64,000 bases of DNA from Babesia bovis T2Bo (lineage: Eukaryota > Apicomplexa > Aconoidasida > Piroplasmida > Babesiidae), in NCBI RefSeq assembly GCF_000165395.2, contig NW_026261571.1, positions 582,501 through 646,500 of the forward strand. Direction: 5' to 3'. The position numbers were made by a program, and so were the translations under genes. This document shows positions 44,230-55,931 of the stretch, piece after piece; positions within the stretch are counted from its first letter, which is position 1; each line of letters opens with the position of its first letter. The notes below the pieces were generated by a model. That model ran no database searches, had not been told where the DNA came from, and was given only the letters and a program-made list of their open reading frames with translations.

Positions 44230-44300
44230 GGCCGCTTGGTCTAGTGGTATGATTCTCGCTTTGGGTGCGAGAGGTCCCGGGTTCGATTCCCGGAGCGGCC
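44230..44300 (+). tRNA. tRNA-Pro (anticodon TGG)
   Basis: 71-nt cloverleaf: acceptor GGCCGCT/AGCGGCC, D arm with 'TGGTCTAGTGGTA', anticodon stem CTCGC/GCGAG with loop TTTGGGT (anticodon TGG), and T arm CCCGG/CCGGG. A TTTTTT terminator follows at once. Confidence 0.95.
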
Positions 44301-44369
44301 CGTTTTTTGCATCTTGTACTATATATAATTACGAATAAGTCAGTTTATATATCATTAATAGATATTGTT

Positions 44370-45693
44370 TCACTGAACATTACAATAGGTTTCATAAGAA
44401 GGATGCGTTCCCCTTCTTTGTGGCTCCTGTGGTTGTTCGTTCCTGGGTGCCTGCTCCGTTTCAACTGGATTCTCCGGGGCGGAAGTATTCACAGTTTCGG
44501 GGGGAGGAGCGCTCTCTACATGTCTCTGAACCTCCTCAACTAAACGGGAACGTAGCTCCTCACGCTGACGGTTGTAATCTTCATCATCAGTAGGGAGCTC
44601 ATAGCGGCAAACGGGGCATGAATTATGCTGCTTCAACCATGGTACGATGCAGTCCACGTGAAACCCGTGGCCACATAGCTTGCGATCCTTAGATATCCAA
44701 TTAATGCGATCACCTGCGGCAAAATCCTCGGTGCATATGGCACAAGTCCCAAGCTCCTTGGCATGCTCCTCATCAAGGGTCTCTGTCTCCAAATTCTCGA
44801 GTATACGCTTGGCAGTAGGGGGAGGTCCTTCACGATTAGGGTCGTTCTCCATTACATATGTCAAAAATTGATTTATCGCCCGCAAGTCAAAGGGATTCTG
44901 CATAAAAGCACGAAAAAACTGCTGAGGAATAGCCTCATCATTCACGGTGCTATTTTCATTATTAGGGGCTTGAGCAAATGGCATATCGCCAGCATGTGGA
45001 GGTCCCATATTATAACGCGTAACGCGGATGTTAGGAGCTCCGATCACGTTACTACGGAAGGTAAATGTATTATGATGTTGGCTCTGCGGCACAGCATTAC
45101 GAAATACTCCCTCAATAAAATTCTGAAGTGGCATTCCAAGTGCACTTGAGAAGGGGTCCGACATGCCTTCCATAGGTGGAAGTACGTGAGCTTGTCCCAT
45201 ACTATGCATATGATGAGGTCCACCAAAAGCAATATGCATATTAGGGAAAGCTGGGCTCCTAGGGGCGGCGATCTGATGACATATTTAAATGGATTGACAT
45301 GTACAACTAAAATAGAAGTACCAATTAATAACGTAGAATATACACAACATAGACAACAGCTACAGAATAGACCGTTTATATAACACAATATACCGACATT
45401 TCATATACAATCCAGCAAAAATGGAATCACAGTACCAAACAGCATCTAATACGTATACGTCACTAGAATAAACAACATCATGGCATTCTAGGTCATGAAA
45501 ATATAACAAATCATCCGTAGACGAATTAATTATGCATTATATGGACACCAAGGAAACCCACCTTTTCAACAAAGCCCTCTTGGCTGCATACTAGACATAA
45601 AAAGTCACCATTTGGGCATAACATAACTTCAGTAGGCGCGCGCCCAGAGCTACAAATGTGGCAGAAGTAAAATGATTCCTCATTAACGTCCAT
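44370..45693 (-). CDS. RING-H2 E3 ubiquitin ligase, RNF115/126-like, two exons (344 aa)
   Basis: Exons complement(45562..45693) and complement(44370..45272), phase kept; the 289-nt intron is long for this locus. Exon 1 holds an N-terminal zinc ribbon ('FYFCHICSSG' and 'FLCLVCSQEGFVEK'), as in RNF115/RNF126. After a His/Met/Pro-rich middle, the RING-H2 domain reads 'CAICTEDF', 'CGHGFHVDCIVPWLKQHNSC' and 'PVCR', giving all eight zinc ligands. The tail is Pro/Glu-rich. RNF126-type ligases ubiquitinate soluble proteins, often for quality control, and the N-terminal ribbon binds ubiquitin or chaperones. The joining of the ribbon exon is inferred from frame and family order. Confidence 0.85.
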
Positions 45694-46146
45694 TTTGATT
45701 CACATGCTTCAATAAACACAATGATTATACATCGCGATAATCACAGTCATCTACAAAACTGTGTAAAAAATAGTATTGCACATACATATTTCAGCTGCCG
45801 TTAGCATTGAGTTTACACCACATAAACGCGGCGCGTCCACTGCAAAAGTACGCCAACATTTAACATTTCGTTATTATGTTGTTATTAAGCGATGCCCTGA
45901 TAAAATATATTCTAGAAAGATGTATACTTGGTTTTGATCGCACCTATTATGGGAGACTCCTAAAGCAACAGACATGCCCTGGGCGTATTAATGTATGAAA
46001 TATATCAACATATATTAACGAGTGATGTCATGAATAGTACTGTGTATACTTTTTCCTGGTCATACAAGATAAACGTAATCTGGAAGGTGAACGACGGCAC
46101 GCGGTTGTAACATATAAACCCTAAATTTATATCACTATAATAAATG
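45694..46146. other. Intergenic region, no gene seen
   Basis: Spacer between the RING protein start and the UTP25 stop, AT-rich, no coding potential recognised. Confidence 0.4.
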
Positions 46147-48134
46147 TTAGTAAAACTCAGTGACCTTAGTGTCATCTGCAGAAAGCAGTTTGCTGGTTTT
46201 TTCAGTGCCAGCTATGGGTTCCAGCTGTTGCGCGTGATAACGTGTATATAGAGTCACGATAGAGTTCTTTTTCGATAAGTCCATCATACGGAATGCTTCC
46301 CTATAGAGATCGTGGTAGTCCGGTGGTATAACGAATATAACACGGCTTGTTCCCTTGATCAAGTAACGTTTGAAAAATAGCAAACGGGAGGTAGTGATTA
46401 AAACGTTTGCGTTGCCTACATATGTGTTATCATATAATCTGGGCAACAGGGCTCATAAACAGTTATAGACGAGTATATAGACTATAGGGTACCTACATAC
46501 CTGATTGGAATTGCTGTCGAGCAATTAGCATTTGCTTTCCAGTTGTGGATTCGTGACATGGAAGGTACTCGAAATTGGCCAACTTCAAATCATTTTGTAT
46601 CCTATATACGATTGATAACATATAGATTGGTGTACCTTAAAAAGTGAGTGTAGTCCCCAAGAACTACCAGCACATTGCCCACGCCGTGAAGTCCAGTCAA
46701 CATACTTTTAAGAAAGTAGTTAAGCAAAGCTGTTTCAGATTCCTTAACGCTAGATGCAGAAACCTTAATAAATAGCTGCTGTATACCCATACGACAACCT
46801 AAAAGAACAAAATCATTACGTGGTTTAGATGACAACTTTATACCGCCACGACGGTTTGGCAAACGCTTGAAGAATGAGTTGAATATAGCATGTTCTGTAC
46901 ATGAAACACATACTGTTTGGCGATACAATTCACTTTGTCCATCGATTGTGGAGTGGCGCAGACGACTAACATCAGCATCACGCCATTTTTTTAACGGTTG
47001 GTTAAGCTTTTCAAAAACATCCATGAAAAAGCGCCAATTTTGGAATTTCAGGACATCTAGACGGTCTATAAGAATCACTTCTATACTAGATAGGTAATCA
47101 TAATCCTCATCTTCCTGAATCAAGATTTTTAAACCCAAAGGTGATGCCACAATGATGTCACTACTGTAAAAAGGAGTGTATAGGCGTAATTTACCAGCTT
47201 GATACTGAAGACCCATTTTGAAAGCATCCTCCTGATTACCTGAGAATGTCTCAACAAAGTCGAATGACTTCTTGGTTTTAAGGAAACTAGACTCTTGTGC
47301 TGATGCCTCATCATCAGGTAGGTAGTACTCTTCCATAAACTTGTCAAACCTCGGGTCCTGTAAAAGCATGTAAACATAGAAATATCTAAATACCTCTTTA
47401 TTAGCAGTAAACAGCGTAATTAAATGGTTAATGAAGTCAGCAGCCATGCATTTTAAACCACAGAGATATAGAACACGAGGTCGCGTAAAACCATCAGACT
47501 GTTCCACAGTAGACGACAGGCTCTTATATATGTGATTAGCCGTGTGCAAAGCATAAAGGAAGCGTACTGATGCCAAATCTCCAACCTTGCAACCAGCGTA
47601 GTGGATGTCAACATAACTGTTTAGGCAATGAAATAAATAACGTAAACGGTTTCTATCCTTAAGAACATTTTCATCTAACTCTGATTTTTGATGGAGCTTG
47701 GAAATACGCTTAGTAAGAGTTTGATGTAGACCAAATAACGCAGGTTGAGTTAAAACACTGGGAACGATGGAGCTTTTAAGTACGTTTTCAAGAGCGGGAG
47801 TCATAAACTTGAAAGTATGACTTTTAAAATGTGGTATAGCAAACGATGAACTGGGTGTCTTTTGCTCAGTCGCCTTGAGGTAATCCTCGTAGCCCATGTT
47901 AAACGACTCAATTGCATCAACAGGAATATCCTCCGTTGACTCGCCAGAGAAGTTCTCCGGCTCAGATTCTCCATCAGCCGCTAAAGAAGCCTCAAGTAAT
48001 TTCACCAAGTCTTCGATATTACGCTCAGCGGCATTGCTCTTACGAACCTTCCGAGGTGGAGCTCCCTTACCAAGCAACTTGACCAACTGCCCGAAGGTAA
48101 AAAGAGATTCCGATTCTGAATCATCGGATTCCAT
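46147..48134 (-). CDS. UTP25: UTP25, small-subunit processome protein, three exons (634 aa)
   Basis: Exons: complement of 46636-48134, 46501-46601, 46147-46451; introns are 34 and 49 nt, phases agree. UTP25 (DEF in animals) is a helicase-like component of the nucleolar processome for 18S rRNA maturation that has lost true helicase motifs. Visible family blocks: an acidic N-terminus, 'DIIVASPLGLKILIQ', 'YLSSIEVILIDRLDVLKFQNW' (20 residues shown at most; DEAD-box II replaced), 'SELYRQTVCVS', 'IQNDLKLANFEYLP', 'NVLITTSRLLFFKRYLIKGT' and 'VIFVIPPDYHDLYREAFRMM'. The second intron uses a less typical acceptor (TATGAG) that is needed to keep frame. Confidence 0.87.
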
Positions 48135-48496
48135 TTGTATATTATAGATACAGTCATAAAACCAATTGTGCGATAGTAATTTCTTGTTTATGTTCTTGCT
48201 AATACCCAGTTTATATGCTTAAGATCCATGATTCCAACACACAACACACACACTGTAAAACATCTTCTCTAGACTCACTTCCATAACGACAGGATTGAGA
48301 GAGTAAATGTGTATAACGATAATAGATTCTAGTTCGCAATATAAAGCTTTATATAACACTTATGGACCGTGATGTTGCAGTGATAACTAATGCTACCCAG
48401 GAAGGCTGCTAAGACATGTATATATCCAATGCAATACAGCTGGTTAATGACTTCCAGAAACTAAGGAATCTAATAGTCGAGATAAACACTTAAAAG
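48135..48496. other. Divergent 5' region of UTP25 and methionyl-tRNA synthetase
   Basis: Holds both promoters. It may also hold a first exon of the synthetase: ATG 48416 to 48442, donor GTTAAT, acceptor TAAAAG at 48496, phase kept. That exon is only a possibility. Confidence 0.35.
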
Positions 48497-50143
48497 GTGG
48501 AGTCCTATGTCCTAGTACTCTGTACCCTTTTACATGGGATACAAATATCGCAAAGTTATAGCATAAAACAGAATACATCAGGGTTGTGCACCCCGGTAGG
48601 TGTATATAAAACAAAGGATCATATCAGGCATGGATTTGCAATAAATGAATCCAGTGGACAGCCTTATGAACTTGGAGCTACATTGCTAACGACACCTCTT
48701 TTCTATCTCAATGACCCATTACACGTAGGTCATGCGTATACCCTAGTATCAGCGGATGCCATTAAGAAGTACTATAAGCTATTGGGGAGGACTATCCTGA
48801 TTCTTTCCGGAACCGATGAACATGGAACCAAGATAGCAAATGCAGCACAGACAAATGGTGAAAAGCCTGAGATCTTTATCGAGCGTATGAGGCAACATTA
48901 CACAGATGTCTATGAAGCCTACGACGTGAGTGTGGATATCAACGTTCATACATCCCTCGAACAACACAAAGAAAAGGTTAAGAAAACTTTTGGATACCTA
49001 CTCGAAAAGGGTGATATATACGAAGGCGTACACAAAGGATACTTCTCACCAACAGAGGAGACTTATTATACCGAATTTCAACTAATTAATGGAAAGTCAC
49101 CCTTAGGTTTTGACGTATACCCAGTTGCTGAAAAAGCATACTTTTTTAGACTGTCCAAATATAAAGATGCATTGCTGCAGTTGATTAAACGGGAGGGTTT
49201 TATAGTACCAAAAGAACGGCAAAACGAAGCAATTGGTCTCCTCAGTGGTAATCTACCAGACATAGCTATCACAAGGTCAAATACAACTTGGGGAGTGCCG
49301 GTAGGTCAACCAGGTTTTGAAGGGCATACGATATACGTTTGGTTAGATGCATTATTGGGATACTGTATCGACAGAAATCAATATGGAGTTGGTACTGAGA
49401 CTTTGATGCTTTTCGGAAAGGATATCTTGCGATTTATGACCTTGGTATGGCCTGCACTCCTGATGGCACTAGAGATGCCAATGCCACAACAGATGGTCTG
49501 TCACGGTTGGTTAATGAGCAACGATGAAAAAATATCAAAGTCAAAAGGTGATAAAGTATTCGCGCTACCGCCAATTGGAACGTCAGATGTATCGAGATTT
49601 GTCCTGATGAACCTAGGTGCATTTGGCGAAGACATCCAATATAATCCTAAAAGGGTAGAGGACATGAAGAACATTGTAAGGGACAAGTACGCCAATTTAA
49701 CTTACAGGCTAACTGGCATGATAGACAAAAGGGGTATTTTGGAAATCAACCACCGTGATACAGAGTGTATAAACCACTTTGTTGAGGGTATTACCAAGAA
49801 GTGGGAGTGTTTGCAAAATATTATGGAACATCATAGAATCGACAAATACGTCAACGAAGTAACTGAGGTGGCAGGTTGCATCAATAGCTACATCACGCAT
49901 AAACAAGTTTGGGACTTACATGATGAGGATGAATTCCAAAGTCATGCACTTGCCATATGCCAATCATTACTCGTGCTTAGTGCGTATATATATCCAATAA
50001 TGCCACAGTTGACACGGATGAACATCGAAAGGCTGCAACCAGAAATTAACGGTACACCGATAAAAATTTCTACAATGGCAAAATTGCTAGACACTCTGCA
50101 TATGGTAGATTTTAGACCACAGCACTTGTGCCCCTTAACGTAG
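48497..50143 (+). CDS. Methionyl-tRNA synthetase, organelle-type, start not resolved
   Basis: The frame is open from 48494 and has no ATG before the catalytic domain, so the start is probably supplied by an upstream exon (one candidate at 48416-48442). The N-terminal stretch 'YVLVLCTLLHGIQISQ' looks like a signal peptide, followed by a basic, Ser/Thr-containing region: a bipartite leader that suggests the apicoplast. The class I core is complete: 'LLTTPLFYLND', 'HVGHAYT' (HIGH, near 76), 'LSGTDEHGTKI', 'YVWLDALLGY', 'GKDILRFM' and 'KISKSKG' (near 345). The anticodon-binding domain follows. A bacterial-type enzyme lacking the inserted zinc knuckle fits an organellar enzyme. Confidence 0.85.
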   Translation: MESYVLVLCTLLHGIQISQSYSIKQNTSGLCTPVGVYKTKDHIRHGFAINESSGQPYELGATLLTTPLFYLNDPLHVGHAYTLVSADAIKKYYKLLGRTILILSGTDEHGTKIANAAQTNGEKPEIFIERMRQHYTDVYEAYDVSVDINVHTSLEQHKEKVKKTFGYLLEKGDIYEGVHKGYFSPTEETYYTEFQLINGKSPLGFDVYPVAEKAYFFRLSKYKDALLQLIKREGFIVPKERQNEAIGLLSGNLPDIAITRSNTTWGVPVGQPGFEGHTIYVWLDALLGYCIDRNQYGVGTETLMLFGKDILRFMTLVWPALLMALEMPMPQQMVCHGWLMSNDEKISKSKGDKVFALPPIGTSDVSRFVLMNLGAFGEDIQYNPKRVEDMKNIVRDKYANLTYRLTGMIDKRGILEINHRDTECINHFVEGITKKWECLQNIMEHHRIDKYVNEVTEVAGCINSYITHKQVWDLHDEDEFQSHALAICQSLLVLSAYIYPIMPQLTRMNIERLQPEINGTPIKISTMAKLLDTLHMVDFRPQHLCPLT

Positions 50144-50233
50144 ACGACGCTTGGTATACTCGCGCGTACTCCATTTGTTCTTGCCACTGGTAGGATGGCG
50201 ATACCAAGGCCATGTACGGGTACTGCGAACACG

Positions 50234-51077
50234 TTAAGCCAATGCAGAGTAAACGTACAGTGGTTTGCGATAGTGCATGTCATCACGCATCTTCTTGAGC
50301 CTTAGGGCTTCCAGGGACTGCGTTTGAGGGAATAGCTGTGATGCTTCCCGGGCTAATACGTGGTAACAACATTTATATAAAATTACCTATAGGACGCTGA
50401 TAAGACAAGTGTTCACGCTCTTCATAGGTAGTAGGCAGATGCCTACCCAGAACAATGCGGCGAAAATACCACGTGCGATCAGTTTTACAGATGTCATGAT
50501 GAAGCAACATATCATCAACATCTTTTAATGTGCACTTGACAGCCTCAGCCAGGAGTACTTTAGCCTGGTGGCTGAATACCGAGGATGAATCCGACTCCTT
50601 CTCACTAGGTGAAAGATATTTCATCATTTCATGTTGCAGTTTGAGCTGTTTTAAAGGACCAGTCAAATCATCATCCGGTAAAGGACGCTTTCCTATTAAA
50701 CGTAGCTTGGTACAAATTTCATCCAGATAGATACCAAACTTTTCGAAGGTAAACTCCCCAGGATGCGCCATCAGGCGTTCAACTGAGTATTGGAAGTAGT
50801 CCGCAATCTGCTCATCGGGGTCCCCCTCGTCTATGCGGGTCACTCTCTTTATGCCATCCCAAAGTTTTGTAACTAGTGAGGGTTCCTTTTTAGGTTTAGA
50901 ATACAATTCCAAACCTGATCCAGAGTCAGAGTTATCGGGAGGTTTGTTGAATGGCTGCCAGAATGATATATGTCTCACTGCCTTATGCGATGTATTCAGT
51001 GACAAGGTCCTGTTGCACCTAATGATTGTACCAATGGTGTTCACGAGACACCTTTGCGATAGAATGTTTATTACCAT
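50234..51077 (-). CDS. Putative mitochondrial protein of unknown function, two exons (269 aa)
   Basis: Exons complement(50387..51077) and complement(50234..50352), joined in phase over a 34-nt intron. The N-terminus 'MVINILSQRCLVNTIGTIIR' is basic, hydroxylated and free of acid residues for about 30 positions, as in mitochondrial presequences. The body is helical and charged, with 'FTFEKFGIYLDEICTKLRLI' and 'TWYFRRIVLGRHLPTTYEER', ending 'YRKPLYVYSALA'. No family recognised; a subunit of a mitochondrial complex or ribosome is plausible. Convergent with the synthetase gene, 90 bp apart. Confidence 0.6.
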
Positions 51078-51833
51078 CTTGGTTATATCACCGGCCGTTA
51101 GTCATCATCTAGTATTACTTATGGCGAAGAACAGAATCACGCAGATATTGTACACCTATAGAGAATAGTGATTTTGAAACTTGTATATTAGATGATAAAC
51201 CATTAACTCCTAAAAGATGAGTTTCTTTACCTTTTCCATTGGAAGGTTATGTTCGTTACCAGAAGTTATACAGCTTCAATCGTGAAAATAACAGTTTGAA
51301 ACGTACGATACGAATGAACTTCTAGCAATTATATATATCATAGTTTTGAAATTTCATTATGAAATTGTATTTCATCAGTGTTTAATCATACACATCACTG
51401 TGTCCTGTGCACAATACACACTAGTTACTATCATTCAAATTTACACATGAAACTCATAGTGCAGTAATCTGTTCATTAGACAGCAGTTTGGAGAACTGCG
51501 TAATGTATCATGCCGTATATTAGACATTCCGGGATGAGCAACGCACATCTAACTGGGTAACCAGCATAAAGCTTAAAGATACCGCCACTAATATTTCTCT
51601 ACGTGAGGTGTGTTGTATATGATATAGTAGCTTACGTAAACGGAAGAAGCCATGGAATTAAACGTAGTACGGCCTTTATGATGCCACGATTCTTGTTGAT
51701 AACGAATCCTGAATCAAATATGACACAAGCAAACCATTCTACCTAAGTGTATCCAACGGATATGTTATGGAACGTGCCATAAAAGCTGCCGTGGAACCAA
51801 AAATAATGTTCCACGGGAACATTTCAATGGGCT
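51078..51833. other. Intergenic region, no gene seen
   Basis: AT-rich spacer with stops in all frames. It probably carries the promoter of the 50234-51077 gene and the 3' end of the carrier gene. Confidence 0.4.
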
Positions 51834-52759
51834 TCAGCTCTGCATATCATGTATAGTACCCAGATAAATATTACCTGATGGCTCTAGAGGCCGAATAGTT
51901 GACCGGTAGACGGGACTCTTCTCGATTTGATGACTAAGGCGCTCTTTCAGCTTCCCTTGCAAATGTTGGTTTAGCGATAATGAAGCATAGAGGTGAACTG
52001 CAGTAGAGGCCAAGCAAAGTGAGAAACCGCTGTATAAACGTCCCACGCCTGATACACTATATAATCCATAATGTATACATACCGTGGAGTTTATATGTTT
52101 CGTAGAAATATTTACGTAGCGACAATTCCGTTGTCAGGGAGGAGGCGAATCTTCCGTAAGCAACGTCGAAAGGATAACTGAAGACATGAGAGAAATTGCA
52201 CAACATTAAGGTCCCAAGATAACCTTTATCTAACAATCTATTAGATTGTGGATAGAATGTAAACCCGGTCATATGCTTTGTGAACATAAGAACGCCAGGG
52301 AAGATGGCGCCGGGCAACAGATGGATACGAGATAGGTTCCATAATTTCTTAAAACCCAAAGTGTCATATAATCCTGAGTAGAGATAAGTTTAAAAGCAAA
52401 AAGTTTCGAATCAAAGTCACAATCGACATTTCATGAAAATTCCGACCATAGACACCGTAGATATATCCAATTGAATGACTAATAAGTACAGATAATAACC
52501 AACCTCCTAAAATGCTAATGGGAGAAACGTGTGACAGTTTCAAAGCAGTGTAAAGAGCTTGATTTGCGCTTTGATATGCCACACAGCTGCGATATATTGG
52601 TGCCAGAACAATACGCTGACCGGCTAATGGAAGTACATGCGCCAAGTATTGAGTTAAATACATACGTGTATCCCCTACACGTTTCTTTTTTTTCTTCTTT
52701 ATGTTTAGTTTAAGCAAATTTTGTTTAAGCTGATCAAAACGGTCGTTGATATTAATCAT
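51834..52759 (-). CDS. Mitochondrial carrier-family-like protein, divergent, three exons (269 aa)
   Basis: Exons: complement of 52456-52759, 52083-52373, 51834-52048; introns of 82 and 34 nt, phases agree. The features fit the carrier fold: three repeats with 'LPLAGQRIVLAPIYRSC', 'FSHVFSYPFDVAYGRFASSL' (a P-x-D/E-x-x motif) followed by an amphipathic stretch, and 'HGVGRLYSGFSLCLASTAVH', the glycine-rich loop and even-numbered helix typical of a carrier repeat. The classical PX[DE]XX[KR] motif is intact only in part, so it is a divergent member, and its substrate cannot be inferred. A basic tract ('KKKKKKR') lies near the N-terminus. Exon 1 could have more 5' sequence. Confidence 0.6.
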
Positions 52760-53204
52760 CTTATAAAACAAACATCCTATGCCCAGGAATCCTATAATAT
52801 CGATCCAGAAGAATAGCGACTGAGCAGATTACATAATAGCTTATATATAGATATGAACGAAGGTATAGTAATAATTCTAATTAATGGCTCGATGACGAGT
52901 AGTGGATGTAGCTCATAAAAATGAACAAAAGAACGTTTAACTAGATTCTTTCAGGTTATATTACGTCCTAGATTCAGTTAATACACTGATTTATAGTTAT
53001 TAGCTTAAATGTCTTAAGAAAAATCCAATGTGTAACCGGTACAATCCAACAATAGCCTCGAGGCTTACACATCATGTTACAATAAGACACGGAAGTAACA
53101 TGTTAATTTCTTTTAAACGGATAATTATAGGGAACAAGTAACGATGTGATGGGCTCTAGGAATAATCATACATGAGTTGAGATATGAGCATACCGAGCTG
53201 AACC
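52760..53204. other. Divergent promoter region, no gene seen
   Basis: About 445 bp of AT-rich DNA between divergent starts. No gene recognised. Confidence 0.4.
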
Positions 53205-54113
53205 ATGAATAATACTTTAAAGATACGTTCTTCCAGGTGTTTCACAGCTCTTTTTGCATCTCTCTATATCTTCATAGTACTTATAGGTAAATTGATATTT
53301 GATGTTGCAACACTATTCAGGTATCGGAACTGGTCTGCTGGTACTACGTCCATTCGTTCATATAAATGTATACGACGATACAACCAAAACTGTGGGAACG
53401 TGGTATATTAAGTCGGATGGAGCAGATAAGATCATAACTGGCACTGAATTTGATTTGAGCATTTCATTGTATAACACGTCAATCTTCCCGTTGACATTCA
53501 AACCACATAAGGCATTTTTCTCTTACTACCCTATTGGATCTTCAGTTGAGTGCCTTAAGTGTCTTTACATAGGTATTTTAATAACACTCATCACTAAATT
53601 CCATGCCAGACCAAGCCCCGAAGAGCATAGATTCAAAAAATCGCACCTATATTATTCACAAACCAGTGGTCCCCGATACCACCGATGGACTGATAGATTT
53701 GAACAATTTAGTGGTAAGTCATACGGATTTAAATTATGTAATTTGTTATTGTCTAACGTTATAACCAGGTCTCTGTGCCACCCAAGACGTCACAATCTGA
53801 TGTATTCACAATTCAGATACCTGTGAAGGGATACTTCGAGATATCGAACGATGAATCTGAAGTGTTAAATTCACTCAAACCAATGCTTATGGATTGTAAA
53901 AAACACAAGGCAATCCTTTTGTCAATGCGAGTAGAAGACGTAACCAACAAATTAGGTTTTATCACTACGAAGGTCCCTGCAGTATATGAGATATTTATCC
54001 CTCTTCAATGTGAATTAAGCGGGAACTTGGATAATATATCCCATGATTCATTCGACAATGGCGTCATCTTAGCTGGAGTTGTAAATAACAAGGAAAAAAG
54101 CATTAAAATATAG
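53205..54113 (+). CDS. Membrane-anchored protein of unknown function, four exons (260 aa)
   Basis: Exons 53205-53286, 53321-53572, 53610-53713, 53769-54113; introns 34, 37 and 55 nt, all in phase. After a basic N-terminus ('LKIRSSRCF') there is one hydrophobic span ('ALFASLYIFIVLIG'), then a beta-rich lumenal or cytosolic domain ('VHINVYDDTTKTVGTWYI', 'YNTSIFPLTFKPHKAFFSYY'), a linker, and a second beta-rich part ('VFTIQIPVKGYFEI', 'VYEIFIPLQCELSG'). The layout recalls type II membrane proteins with LEA-2-like domains, but no firm family match is claimed. Confidence 0.6.
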
Positions 54114-54883
54114 TACTAAACATACGTATACCATGTAATAGTTAAACATGTGGATTAGTTGATTCACTACTATGTGTTACGTGCTTTTGATATCACTGTA
54201 TAAGCTGTCATAACGGAATAGCCATTTACTTGGTACAACAATATAGATACGTAACAGATGACATGAATGCTAGATCCTGGAACAGCTAGATTAGCACAAT
54301 AACAATCTGTGCTGTCGCAACATTCCATTCATAAGAGATTGGAAAAGGGCAATGTACAACCATTCTGGACACATGTGTCGTTATGGAATTTATAAATTTC
54401 AATACATAAAAATCAAGCATATAGTCTATTTGATATATCAAGAATTGGGTGCCTTTTCCAGTCAACCAAATCTACGTGGATACGAAGATTCTGTGAATCA
54501 TAGTGATATATGTCTGCATTAGCCAGGTGACTTTGCTTTATCGTTAGTATGACATATTGCATCAATATAGCCATTTTATAGGAAAAAGACATATTTAGCA
54601 TACAGTATATAAATGTGTGGTTAATTCACCTATTTTATGTATGATGTTGTTTGGTGTGTTAGGTGCCACAACTGCCGATACAATAACGTTATATTCCCAA
54701 TAGACATCATGTTTATTGCTTAATGTTTATTCTATATATAGTTTCTGTGATATTTGTAGTGCCAAGATTACGAGTTGTAGCAAATGTGATATATAATTGG
54801 ACATAGCTGTATGACACATTTTCCGAAGTCACTGAAATCGCACATCATTATGGTTCTACGCACTAAAAGCTTATTTCTGTAAA
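54114..54883. other. Intergenic region, no firm gene
   Basis: AT-rich. A 62-codon minus-strand frame at 54413-54601 looks slightly protein-like but has no family or splice support. Confidence 0.35.
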
Positions 54884-55633
54884 ATGTTAAATGAGTTGGA
54901 GTGCGCATGGTTGGCCCTTTTTGGTGAATGTATTGTTCCAGAGTTACGCCATAATGAACACATTTTGAATTCATCTATCGCATCTGAATTCTCATCGTTA
55001 GATCGGGATGACAGTATATCGAAACCTGAAGAAGCGAAATTATACAGTTTGAAAAAGGTTTTACAAGTTATTTTAGACAACCCGGACACCGAGCTTACAG
55101 AGGTCGGTGTAGAAGCAGTGTTCAAAGCACGGGAGGAACTTGTCGTAAGTTTTATTTTCTATGCCATTCTTTTTATGAGTTTAATGCGTATAAACTTGAT
55201 CAGAATTTTGTTATACTGATGCCAAGTGATTGTCACATCTATTCTTTGGACTGTAAAACCCTTAATTACACCGCAGAATCTTTTTAAAAATGTTGCTCAA
55301 TCGGAGGGATTCAGTGAGACACTAAAAGATGCCATTAAGTTGGTTATAGTAGATGCATTGAATCGCAAGGTCAAAGAACGTAACCCAGATTACACCATAC
55401 CGGACGTGGATGTCAGCAACGTTAATGCAGCAAAAGGATATTTTGAAAAATCAGCTGATATTAAGGATATTTTAAGAGAGATTAAAAAGGTAGACCACTA
55501 CATAAACGCCACTCAAATGGAGATTCAGCAGGTAAGGGATTCCATATAATTTCCATGTAATATACAGATGAAAAGTAACCTACAAACGGTAAATGGGTAT
55601 ATAACTGCTCTCCAAGATAAAGAAGGCTCATAA
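54884..55633 (+). CDS. Small helical protein of unknown function, three exons (193 aa)
   Basis: Exons 54884-55144, 55277-55531 and 55568-55633; introns 132 and 36 nt, all phase 0. The sequence is acidic and helical: 'MLNELECAWLALFGECIVPE', 'LSEGV'-like short motifs absent, 'NLFKNVAQSEGFSETLKDAI', then a C-terminal coiled-coil candidate ('ADIKDILREIKKVDHYINAT' onward) that ends 'ITALQDKEGS'. No family recognised; the C-terminal heptad character suggests it works in a complex. The first intron acceptor (CCGCAG) was chosen because it keeps phase. Confidence 0.6.
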
Positions 55634-55931
55634 TTTGCAAGTTTTTTTGCATAATCCACATACCGCTGTAATTCAAACACACTTACAATTTCTCTATAAT
55701 ATTTAGCAAGCGATACACGTACGATTACTTTAAGGTTAACCACAGTTGTCGTAATGTAAAATATCCAATTTGTAACGTTCACCATGTGTCTGCTTTCATT
55801 GTAAGGCACATATATGGGGACGCCATGTTGAGATAGTACAACGTCAGCGCAATAGTAACTTACGTAAGCCTAGGCCCTAATTATTTTCACACACGTAGTA
55901 AGTATTTTCAATCGTTCTAGCTTTAATCACA

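Noticed and set aside
46110..46130. 'aaaccctaaa' as a possible telomere repeat or telomerase RNA template
   Set aside because: Only about ten bases, a single occurrence, in the 3' flank of UTP25; expected by chance in AT-rich DNA.
54413..54601. Minus-strand 62-codon frame with a hydrophobic start
   Set aside because: Too short, no family match, no splice partner or conserved context visible.
55525..55809. Minus-strand 94-codon frame with an Alba-like phrase ('VIVRVS', 'RYVDYAKKLA')
   Set aside because: Overlaps the last exon of the 54884-55633 gene, lacks the rest of the Alba fold, and the intron needed to align the two phrases is not convincing.
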